Origin: Candidatus Brocadiaceae bacterium
Lineage (GTDB): Bacteria > Planctomycetota > Brocadiia > SM23-32
Direction of reading: 5' to 3'
NCBI GenBank assembly: GCA_003551565.1
Contig: PUMZ01000381.1
Location: forward strand, 1 to 41,124
Length of the DNA: 41,124 nt
Position numbers and translations under genes: made by a program. The notes under the pieces are model-generated. The model worked only from the letters and a program-made list of their open reading frames with translations. It ran no database searches and had not been told where the DNA came from. This document shows positions 25,899 through 33,385 of the stretch, piece after piece (position 1 is the first letter of the stretch; each line of letters opens with the position of its first letter).

Positions 25899-27638
25899 AT
25901 GGGGGAGCAAAAGCGTCGGAGACGAAGAAACTTTCTTGCCGGTTTGGCCGTCCTGATCGGCGCGGCCGTTGTACTGCTCGGCGTTCATTTCCTTGACAAT
26001 CCCGCCCCGTCGTCATCGGACGATGGGGCCGGGGAACCGCCTGCTGAACGGGAGGCTGGCGACGCAGACCGGGTAACGGGCCAACCGGAAGAAGGGGCCG
26101 TTGCGGAGATGCGCAGGGATGTGGAACAGTCCGGGATCACCTGGACGTTCGATCGCGAACATGCCGTGGGCCGGTTTGTCAACGGCGACTGGTGGGTTGT
26201 AGCGCCGGAAGGTGAGAGCAGCGTCCGGGTTGAGCAGGTGGATCCCGCTCCCGTCCGGGGGCCCGACGGGGAAGAGGGATCGCGCCGTCACGGCTCGATG
26301 GCCGACCCGGAGCCCGGCGGTTCTCAGGGATATGACAGCCGGGCGCGCGGCTACAGCGAAGAGGCATCTGTGGAGTTCCCGTATGAGCTGAAGGTCAACA
26401 CTTCGCTGGTATCGACGCGCAGCCGGCCGGAGGATGACGTTTTCAACCCTCCGGGAACCGGACTGTACGGCAACGAGCGCAGCCGCGGCTACCCGTCCGA
26501 TGCCGCTGTTCTTACGTGCCTGCCCGAAGTTCCGCCCGCCGATGCGTTTCGTCCGCCTTACAGCGGGGAGGAAAAACCGATCCTGCGCGCGGGTGCGCTG
26601 GATCTGGATCGCCTGCCGTCGCTGGAGCCGGTCGAGAACACCCCCTCGCTCTCCCACTACGAACGGGGTTTTGAGCGCGTGTGGCTGGATCACGTGATCG
26701 ACTGGCCCGGTCAGAATATCCGGCCGAACAATCATATGCCCAGCTACGGCCGCGATATGGCGCGTCACCTGGGCGATGCGGCCCTGCTGCTATGTTTGGA
26801 CGACATCGGTGACCGCACCAGGCTGGCAAAGGGGCTGGTGCAGACGGGAATCGACTTTTACGGTATCGGCGCCGCCGGAGGGGGCTGGCCGGCCAACGGC
26901 GGGCACGGACACGGTCGCAAGCTTCCGATCGTGCTCGCGGGCTACCTCATGTACGATCCCGGGGGCGGCGGGGAAGCCAACGACCTCGCCTATGAGATGT
27001 TGCATATCGGTCGGAAACCGCGTTACGGCGAGGACGGCGCATGGCGTTTTCAGGAGGACGAGAATCACTTTTTCGTTTCGCAAACCGATCTGGAACGCCG
27101 GCTGGATGTCGAACGGTGCAGGGGCTATGCGCTTTCGGCCACGGAAGAGACCATCGGAGTGAACCACCCGGGACGCTACGCTCCCCTGCAGGGTAACGTC
27201 CTCGAAATTACCGACGGCCCCGGCGCCGGACAGCGACGGCGGATCGTTGAGTCCACCGTCCCCCGGACAGGCGGGGAGGGTGTACTGACTGTGAGTGAAC
27301 CGTGGGAGGAAATTCCCGTCGAGGGTGAATCGCATTACCAGGTCCGGGGGTATGAAGAACATCACCTCGGGATGCCGGAGTGGGGCATTGTCCATGCAGC
27401 CGCTCCCCAGCGGGACAACCCGTCATGGCAGGCCGAATACCGGGGTCTGGTTGGATATTCAAGCACCGGCTTTACGCTGGCGGCGAGGCTTATAGGGCTG
27501 AAAGAGGCCTGGAATCACGACCCTCTCTTCGCCTATATGGATCGCTACATGGAGGAGACCTCGGGACGCTCCCTGTCGGGATTTGCCGGCAGCATGTGGA
27601 CACGATACCGCGGGGATCCTGCCGGGGAGAAGGATTGA
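25899..27638 (+). CDS. Membrane-anchored WTF/NGD family protein with inserted beta domain
   Basis: A 579-residue paralogue of the 14504 protein. GGAGG eight bases before the ATG at 25899 fixes the start. It has the same plan: basic N terminus (MGEQKRRRRR), one membrane helix (about 12-32), an acidic linker, GITWTFD (79-85), NGD (95-97), LTCLPEVPPADAFRPPYSGE, YGRDMAR (283-289), NGGHGHGRKLPIVLAG (333-348), LGMPEWG and a final FAGSMWTRYR plus a short tail. Between FFVSQTDLE and MPEWG it carries about 60 extra residues (about 423-484; GNVLEITDGPGAGQRRRIV, LTVSEPWEEIPVEGESHYQV), which look like a small beta domain and are absent from the 14504 copy. Function is unknown; an exported glycan-processing role is inferred from the fusion paralogue and neighbours. 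Confidence 0.7.
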   Translation: MGEQKRRRRRNFLAGLAVLIGAAVVLLGVHFLDNPAPSSSDDGAGEPPAEREAGDADRVTGQPEEGAVAEMRRDVEQSGITWTFDREHAVGRFVNGDWWVVAPEGESSVRVEQVDPAPVRGPDGEEGSRRHGSMADPEPGGSQGYDSRARGYSEEASVEFPYELKVNTSLVSTRSRPEDDVFNPPGTGLYGNERSRGYPSDAAVLTCLPEVPPADAFRPPYSGEEKPILRAGALDLDRLPSLEPVENTPSLSHYERGFERVWLDHVIDWPGQNIRPNNHMPSYGRDMARHLGDAALLLCLDDIGDRTRLAKGLVQTGIDFYGIGAAGGGWPANGGHGHGRKLPIVLAGYLMYDPGGGGEANDLAYEMLHIGRKPRYGEDGAWRFQEDENHFFVSQTDLERRLDVERCRGYALSATEETIGVNHPGRYAPLQGNVLEITDGPGAGQRRRIVESTVPRTGGEGVLTVSEPWEEIPVEGESHYQVRGYEEHHLGMPEWGIVHAAAPQRDNPSWQAEYRGLVGYSSTGFTLAARLIGLKEAWNHDPLFAYMDRYMEETSGRSLSGFAGSMWTRYRGDPAGEKD

Positions 27639-27756
27639 CCCCTCTGCGGAAGGCGATCACCGGGCCGGAAGACTCAGCGGCGGAACGATCCGCCGGGAGA
27701 GCGTATTTGTCGAGGATACTGGCCGTTGAAATTTCCACCCGTTCGCAGGAGCGCCG

Positions 27757-28056
27757 ATGATGCGACAGCGCGCCGGAGGATATCTGATGAGGACGGCTGC
27801 CGTTGCAGCCGGTGCGGCACTCATCCTGTTGATGGCGGCGTTCGCCGGCTACGGTTTGCACGGCCGCCACGGCGATGCGGATGCGTATCTGGAGGAGGCG
27901 GTCCGGGATCTTCAGCGCCGTGACAGGGAGGAGAGTAGCGCGCCGGACACGCCCGGCGGCGGCGAACCGGCGGACGCCCCGTGTCCGGGCTGTCCGGATA
28001 TCGATTACGAGGACGGTTACCCTCCATATCTTCCATGGCCGGAAGATGCCGGTTGA
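27757..28056 (+). CDS. Small single-pass membrane protein, unknown function
   Basis: A 99-residue product with AGGAG five bases before the ATG. A basic N terminus (MMRQRAGGYLMRT) precedes one hydrophobic helix (about 14-33, AAVAAGAALILLMAAFAGYG), then a charged stretch and a Pro/Asp-rich tail containing CPGC. The basic-helix-acidic plan resembles the first ~60 residues of the neighbouring family protein, but there is no GITWTF motif. It lies 118 bases after that gene on the same strand and may be co-transcribed. It could be a small partner of the family protein or a chance frame; I lean to a real gene because of the ribosome site and helix. Confidence 0.45.
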   Translation: MMRQRAGGYLMRTAAVAAGAALILLMAAFAGYGLHGRHGDADAYLEEAVRDLQRRDREESSAPDTPGGGEPADAPCPGCPDIDYEDGYPPYLPWPEDAG

Positions 28057-28125
28057 CCCGTAAAATTAGCTGTTACATATTACAGGGAGGGTGGATACCA
28101 TGTCCCGGCAAATTACAAATCCCAC

Positions 28126-28500
28126 CTACCGGTATGTGTCCCACATAGTTTCCGCGAAGCCGGTCCCTTCATAATGGTCGGAGTTCGCTCTTAATTCCTG
28201 GTGTTCGGTCGGTTGATTGGTAACCGCCGGATAACCGAAAGGGCACGGATCGCCATTGACATACTGCCCGACCGGATACTCCTGATCGAAGGTCCACGTA
28301 ATGCCGTGCCGCTCGACCTGCTCGCGCATCTCCACAGCGGCCTTCTTTTCCGCAGCATCCGGATCCCCGGCAACCCCTTCCTGCACGGGTGAAGCGGATC
28401 CGTAAAAATAGAATCCGGCCGATAGCAAAACGGCTGCAGCGAGGATCGCCGTTATACCGGGACATAAGCTTTTCCGCCCTCTCTGTCTTTGATTCGGCAC
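28126..28500 (-). CDS. Miniature WTF/NGD family copy with in-frame central deletion
   Basis: A 124-residue reading frame starting with GTG at 28500, with AAGGAGG upstream. It keeps the family's N terminus: basic region, membrane helix (about 14-33), acidic linker, GITWTFD (66-72) and VNGD (81-84). About 34 residues later it ends with GFAETMWDTYR, matching the extreme C termini of the full-length copies (FVRDMWELYR, FAGSMWTRYR). The roughly 370 residues in between, including the GHGHGRK core, are missing, yet the frame is open throughout. It follows gpgS by 44 bases on the same strand. It is either a decayed copy or a small anchored protein; the intact frame and ribosome site leave both possible. 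Confidence 0.6.
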   Translation of the reverse strand: MPNQRQRGRKSLCPGITAILAAAVLLSAGFYFYGSASPVQEGVAGDPDAAEKKAAVEMREQVERHGITWTFDQEYPVGQYVNGDPCPFGYPAVTNQPTEHQELRANSDHYEGTGFAETMWDTYR

Positions 28501-28544
28501 GCTTTTCCCTTCCTCCTTATCATTTTGGACCTGTTATCAGCAAT

Positions 28545-29519
28545 TTACCGTTTGCTGAACTTTTCCCGGTAGGCAGCCACCTCCAGCATAGGAGGGCGTT
28601 CCTCGACCGGAATACAGATCTCCACCTGCTCATGTTCCGTCCCTTTGCTCTGAAACTGCCGCAGTACCTCTCCGATCTCGGGCATTTTTTCGATGAGTCC
28701 ATGCTTTTTCTGCCGTGAAAGGAAGGTTTGCAGGATACCGAAGGCCATTTTTCCCAAATCCCTGGTAGGCTGGTTCTTATGCACCCGCTGGTCCAGGTCC
28801 ACCTGCGCGAAGGCTTCGAGCCCGTACAGTTGCAGAACATCGATAAGATGAGCGGTCTCGACCCCGTATCCGACGGGGAAGGCCAGTTGCTCCAGCACCT
28901 CGCGCCGCACGGCATACTCGCCCGAAAGGGGCTGCAGAAAGACCGTAAGCTGGGGGAAAAACAGCGAGAAGAGCGGCCGCACAAGAATCTCCGTCACCCG
29001 TCCGCCTCCGGAGGGGCGGATATCGCCGGACATGACCAGCGGTCTCTCATAAAACGCTTTCACGTACTTTATCTCCTCCCGCAATATGAGAGGGGCCAGA
29101 AGACCGTATGCGAATTTCGGATGGATATTTTTTATATCGGCGTCAAGGTAGAGTATAATGTCACCAGTGAGCTGATATATGGCTTTCCACAGGTTTTCAC
29201 CCTTTCCCTTCTTTTCCCCTTCTCCGGGAAGGATCTCCGAGGAAAGATACACATCCGCTCCGAAAGCGCTTGCGACCTCGCGCGTGGCGTCGTCGGAACC
29301 GGAATCGATCACCGCCAGTTCATCCAGCAGGTTGTAGCGCGTCATCAGTTCCGACTTCAGCAGCACGATCTCCTTTCCGATCGTATCTTCCTCGTTCAGT
29401 GCCGGTATGCACAGGGATATGGAGAGCTGACGTTTTTGTTTTTCTTCTGCAAGCTCCCCGATGCCGGGAAAATCGGAATGGTGGAACGTGTTTTTTTTCA
29501 GCCATTCATTTCTTTCCAT
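28545..29519 (-). CDS. gpgS: Glucosyl-3-phosphoglycerate synthase
   Basis: GpgS (GT81, GT-A fold) transfers glucose from a nucleotide-glucose to D-3-phosphoglycerate, giving the precursor of glucosylglycerate, an osmolyte, or of larger glycans. Family motifs are clear in the 324 residues: LCIPALNEEDTIG, VIDSGSDDAT, GKGENLWKAI, LYLDADIKNIHPKFAYGLLAPL with the metal-binding DAD, and QPLSGEYAVRREV. I use the ATG at 29519, which has AAGGAA about eight bases upstream; an ATG at 29534 is the alternative. The start overlaps the end of the M20-like gene by 14 bases, so translation is coupled. No phosphatase (GpgP) gene is in the window. An OpuBB-like osmolyte permease gene lies near the right edge, consistent with osmotic adaptation, though not linked. 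Confidence 0.88.
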   Translation of the reverse strand: MERNEWLKKNTFHHSDFPGIGELAEEKQKRQLSISLCIPALNEEDTIGKEIVLLKSELMTRYNLLDELAVIDSGSDDATREVASAFGADVYLSSEILPGEGEKKGKGENLWKAIYQLTGDIILYLDADIKNIHPKFAYGLLAPLILREEIKYVKAFYERPLVMSGDIRPSGGGRVTEILVRPLFSLFFPQLTVFLQPLSGEYAVRREVLEQLAFPVGYGVETAHLIDVLQLYGLEAFAQVDLDQRVHKNQPTRDLGKMAFGILQTFLSRQKKHGLIEKMPEIGEVLRQFQSKGTEHEQVEICIPVEERPPMLEVAAYREKFSKR

Positions 29520-30678
29520 CGCAGATTCCTTCATCGATTGCCTTGAGAATAGCCAGCAGTTGCGCTATGCCTGTAAACATTGGTTCGATATGCGCCGTCT
29601 CGTCGAGTTGATTCAATCGTTCGACGGTTGTGATGCCGAGCGTTACGCCGGGGATATGGTGCCCTATAACGGTGGACAATTCCGAAGTGCTGGGAGCGAT
29701 TCGCGGCGTCACACCGAGCGCCTCCATAATCGCGGTGGACGTCCGGACCAGCGGGTGCTGGAACGATATTCCCGTCGGCTTGCGCCGGGCAAACACGTCC
29801 CACTGGATATCCGCCCCGCTGCGGGAGGATATTTCGGCGATGAGGGCATCCATTTCCCGGGAGACCGATTCAATAATCCGCGCCGACTCGCTCCGTATCT
29901 CGAGCTCCAATTTCGCGCTTGTGGGAACGCTGTTGACGGTTGTACCGCCCTCGATGCGCCCGAGCGCAATCTTGGTGCGCGGGCGGGTGGGGACCGATAT
30001 CTCCAGGATGCGGTTGATCACTTCATTCAACGACACGATTGCGTTGGTGGCCCCGAACTTGGTCCAGTCATACTCCTCCGGCACCGAGCATACGATTTCC
30101 GCTCTGAGCATCCCGATGCTGGAAAAACTCAATCGGCCCAGCTGTGCCCCTTCAACACATATTCCCGCCGACAGCGGCATCTTATTGTGCTCGAGGAAAA
30201 ACCGCAGTCCCTCGAGATTGCCTTTGCCCAACCCTCTCGTCGGCGTAAGCAATATCAGGTTGTCTTTCAACGCGATGCCGAGCTCTTCCAGCAGCTGGGG
30301 AAGGGTCGCCAGTACAGCAAGACCAAGGCTGTTATCCGCAACCCCCGGCCCAACGGCTTTATTCGGTTGCAACGCAATGGTGTGATCGACCTTCTCGGAA
30401 AACACCGTATCGGAATGGGCGAGAAGCAACAGGTTGCGATCACCTTCCGAGCCGGGCAGGATCGCCATGCCGTTATCGCAGTCATCGATCGAGCAATTCT
30501 GCAGGCCGGAGCTGATGAAAAGGTGTTGCGTTTCCTCAACGCGCGCACGTTCGCCGAAGGTCGGTGCGGGCACTTCACCGAGCATCACCAGGTTGGACAA
30601 AAGTATGTCCTTCACCGATTCGACCCCGTTCCTGAATTCATCCAGTGACGCTGTGATTGCGTTCAAATCCCCGCCCAT
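29506..30678 (-). CDS. M20-family metallopeptidase-like protein lacking the Glu-Glu pair
   Basis: A 390-residue M20-fold protein. LLLAHSDTVF and GPGVADNSLGLAVL match the metal-binding His-x-Asp and Asp regions, EGGTTVNSVPTSAKLELEIRS the lid/dimerisation domain, and ETAHIEPM a C-terminal His. Active M20 enzymes carry a Glu-Glu pair (general base and metal ligand) in a GEEGLG context; here the equivalent stretch is PTRGLGKGNLEGLRFF, with Thr-Arg at 30235-30240. The lid His-Ser-Gly motif is also absent. It is therefore likely altered or inactive as a peptidase. The ATG at 30678 has GGGAG eight bases upstream and lies 19 bases after the gyrA stop; a longer frame to 30807 would overlap gyrA. It is coupled to gpgS downstream. 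The role is unknown. Confidence 0.75.
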   Translation of the reverse strand: MGGDLNAITASLDEFRNGVESVKDILLSNLVMLGEVPAPTFGERARVEETQHLFISSGLQNCSIDDCDNGMAILPGSEGDRNLLLLAHSDTVFSEKVDHTIALQPNKAVGPGVADNSLGLAVLATLPQLLEELGIALKDNLILLTPTRGLGKGNLEGLRFFLEHNKMPLSAGICVEGAQLGRLSFSSIGMLRAEIVCSVPEEYDWTKFGATNAIVSLNEVINRILEISVPTRPRTKIALGRIEGGTTVNSVPTSAKLELEIRSESARIIESVSREMDALIAEISSRSGADIQWDVFARRKPTGISFQHPLVRTSTAIMEALGVTPRIAPSTSELSTVIGHHIPGVTLGITTVERLNQLDETAHIEPMFTGIAQLLAILKAIDEGICDGKK

Positions 30679-30697
30679 CGACTGTGCTCCCGGATTA

Positions 30698-33184
30698 TCA
30701 ATTATCACTCGATTCTTTCTGCGTTCCCTCATCCCCCTCTTCACCGTCTTCCGTCCCGTCATCTCCGGAGACAATGCGTGCAAAACCGGTAACGCTATCT
30801 TCCTCATCGAGCCGCACCACGCGAACGCCCTGGGTATTTCTGCCTATACAGCTGATTGTATTTGCCGGGATTCTTATCATTTTCCCCTGCCGGGTCAGCA
30901 CCATTATTTCGTCGTCCTCGCTGACTTCGCGCGCAGCAACGACCGGCCCGTTCCGTGATCCGGTCCGGATATTGATCACCCCGCGGCCTCCGCGTCTCTG
31001 GGTGGAGTACTGCCCGAATTCGGTCCTTTTTCCGTACCCTTTTCGGGAAATGGTCAGCAGCCTGGCATCCTCCCGCACAACAGCCATATCCACAACCCGG
31101 TCCTTTTCCTGCAACCGGATGCCTCGCACTCCCCGGCTCACGCGTCCCATGGCGCGCACATCGGTCTCCAGAAAACGGATCGATTGCCCGTCCTTTGTTA
31201 TCAAAAGCATTTCGTCCTCGCCGGTTGTGCTCCTGACGCTGACCAGCTCATCGCCCTCAACCAGGTCGATAGCAATGATTCCACCCGATTTTCGTTTACC
31301 GAAAGCATCGAGCGTCGTTTTTTTCACCGTCCCGTTCGCCGTCGCCATGACGAGGAAACGGTCCCTGTCAAACTCGCGAACGGGGATGAGGCCGGTTATG
31401 CGCTCTCCTTCATCCAGTGACAATATATTCACCAGTGCACGTCCCCGGGAAGTGCGGCTCATCTCCGGTATCTGGAACACTTTTAACCAGTAAGCCAATC
31501 CGAAATTGGTAAAAAACATGATGTAATCGTGGGTGGAGGAGACGAACATATTCGCGATGGCGTCCTCATCCTGCAAGTCGGCCCCCACGATTCCCTTTCC
31601 TCCGCGTCCCTGGGCCTTGAAAGTATCGAGCCTGGTCCTTTTCACATATCCCCTGACGCTCATGGTGACGACGACATCTTCCTCGGGAATCAGGTCGGCT
31701 CTTTCCAGGTGGGCGACCGGGCCGGTGATCTCGGTCCGCCGTTCGTCCCCGTATTTCTCCTTGATTTCGTACAGATCTTCCCTGATGATATCAAGTATCA
31801 TCGCCCTGTCGGCCAGGATGCGCTTGTAATCGCTGATCTTTTCTTTCAGCTCCTCGTATTCCTGTTCGATCTTAATGCGTTCCAGTCCCACCAGACTTTG
31901 CAGGCGCATGGCGAGGATCGCATCCGCCTGTCGCTGAGTCAACGAAAACGTGTCCATCAGTTGTGATTGAGCGTCTGAAGTGTTTTCGCTGCCGCGTATT
32001 ATTCTTATCACATCTTCGATATTGATCAGTGCTATCCTCAGCCCTTCCAGCACATGCGCCCTGTCCTCGGCCTTTCCGAGCAGGTGAAGCGTCCGGCGTC
32101 GCAACACTTCCACGCGGTGTTCCACATAGTGCTGGATCAATTCTTTGATGCTGAGTGTGACCGGCCGGCCGTTGATGATGCCGATCAGTATGATACTGAA
32201 CGTGGATTGCAGGGGTGTGCTCCTGAAGAGCTGATTGAGCACCACATCCGGGTCCGCTCCGCGTTTGAGTTCGATCGCGATACGGGTTCCGCTGCTGTCA
32301 CTTTCATTGCGGATATCGGAGACGTTTTCGACTTTTTCGGCCTGAACGGCATCGGCTATCTTTTCAACAATGTTATCTCTGGTGGTATTAAAGGGGGGCT
32401 CGCTGATAACGATTTTCCCGCCCCCTTTCTTGCCGGTCTCGATACGTGTGCGCGCACGTATTGTGATCGTTCCCCTCCCGGTCCTGTAACCGTCGACAAT
32501 GCCCGCCCGCCCGCAGATTTGCCCGCCGGTGGGAAAATCCGGTCCGGGAATCACCTCCAGAATCTCTTCGATCGACAGCCCGGGATTGTCGATATAGCGT
32601 ATGATCCCATCGCACAACTCGCTGATATTGTGGGGCGGTATGCTTGTCGCCATGCCTACGGCTATACCGCTTCCGCCGTTGGCCAGAAAGTTCGGAAACT
32701 TTCCCGGCAAGACCACCGGTTCCTGGCGCGTGCCTTCATAATTGTCGGTAAAATCCACAGTGTCAAGTTTTATATCTTCCAGGATCTCCGCCCCCACATT
32801 GCTCAACCTGGCGGCGGTATACCGCATGGCCGCCGGAGGGTCGCCGTCAAGGGAACCGAAATTACCATGACTGTCGACAAGCGGGTAACGGAAACGGAAT
32901 GGTTGCGCCATACGCACCAAAGTGTCGTAGATGGCCATATCGCCGTGGGGATGATAATTGCCATGCGTATCCCCCACGATTTTTCCGCATTTCCGGTGCT
33001 TTGCCCGCGGTCCGAGCCCCAGTTCGTCCATCGCCACCAGCAGTCTCCTCTGCACGGGCTTAAGTCCGTCCCTGCCGTCAGGCAGCGCCCTGCTCACGAT
33101 AACGCTCATGGCGTATGTAAGATAGGACTCGCGCATCTCATCTTCGATCAGAATGTCTCTGTTTGTTCCTTTTGTATCGCTCAT
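30698..33184 (-). CDS. gyrA: DNA gyrase subunit A
   Basis: GyrA is the DNA cleavage and wrapping subunit of gyrase, pairing with GyrB as A2B2 to introduce negative supercoils. The 828 residues contain [24 protein letters not shown], the DNA-gate segment [19 protein letters not shown], the catalytic Tyr in [11 protein letters not shown], and the C-terminal beta-pinwheel with a GyrA box QGRGGKG (canonical QRRGGKG) plus a later QRRGGRG. Residue 83, Ser in E. coli, is Met (codon 32936-32938), while Asp87 is kept. The tail is strongly acidic ([13 protein letters not shown]). It lies 201 bases after gyrB and is followed closely by the M20-like gene and gpgS. GyrA rather than ParC is supported by the box and the location next to gyrB. 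Confidence 0.97.
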   Translation of the reverse strand: MSDTKGTNRDILIEDEMRESYLTYAMSVIVSRALPDGRDGLKPVQRRLLVAMDELGLGPRAKHRKCGKIVGDTHGNYHPHGDMAIYDTLVRMAQPFRFRYPLVDSHGNFGSLDGDPPAAMRYTAARLSNVGAEILEDIKLDTVDFTDNYEGTRQEPVVLPGKFPNFLANGGSGIAVGMATSIPPHNISELCDGIIRYIDNPGLSIEEILEVIPGPDFPTGGQICGRAGIVDGYRTGRGTITIRARTRIETGKKGGGKIVISEPPFNTTRDNIVEKIADAVQAEKVENVSDIRNESDSSGTRIAIELKRGADPDVVLNQLFRSTPLQSTFSIILIGIINGRPVTLSIKELIQHYVEHRVEVLRRRTLHLLGKAEDRAHVLEGLRIALINIEDVIRIIRGSENTSDAQSQLMDTFSLTQRQADAILAMRLQSLVGLERIKIEQEYEELKEKISDYKRILADRAMILDIIREDLYEIKEKYGDERRTEITGPVAHLERADLIPEEDVVVTMSVRGYVKRTRLDTFKAQGRGGKGIVGADLQDEDAIANMFVSSTHDYIMFFTNFGLAYWLKVFQIPEMSRTSRGRALVNILSLDEGERITGLIPVREFDRDRFLVMATANGTVKKTTLDAFGKRKSGGIIAIDLVEGDELVSVRSTTGEDEMLLITKDGQSIRFLETDVRAMGRVSRGVRGIRLQEKDRVVDMAVVREDARLLTISRKGYGKRTEFGQYSTQRRGGRGVINIRTGSRNGPVVAAREVSEDDEIMVLTRQGKMIRIPANTISCIGRNTQGVRVVRLDEEDSVTGFARIVSGDDGTEDGEEGDEGTQKESSDN

Positions 33185-33385
33185 ATTTCCTGTCGGTTTT
33201 GCTGCTTTCTATCGCCGTGCACAAGCGCGCCTGAAAATACCCTTTATTGACTCAGGTCCTTTATATTAATTATTGTCTTTGGGTTATAAATTGCGGGTTA
33301 TATCTCCACGCGGCCGGCGGCGCCGGGAACATTCGCTGACCGGTGCAGGAGCGGCAATGGTGTGAAGAGGCCGCCGTTTTTTCTA

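Noticed and set aside
30226-30246. Frameshift or sequencing error causing loss of the Glu-Glu pair in the M20-like gene
   Set aside because: The frame stays open and the flanking residues on both sides read as normal M20 sequence in the same frame.
30679-30807. N-terminal extension of the M20-like protein into gyrA
   Set aside because: It would overlap the gyrA coding end; the ATG at 30678 has a good GGGAG site and begins where the family fold begins.
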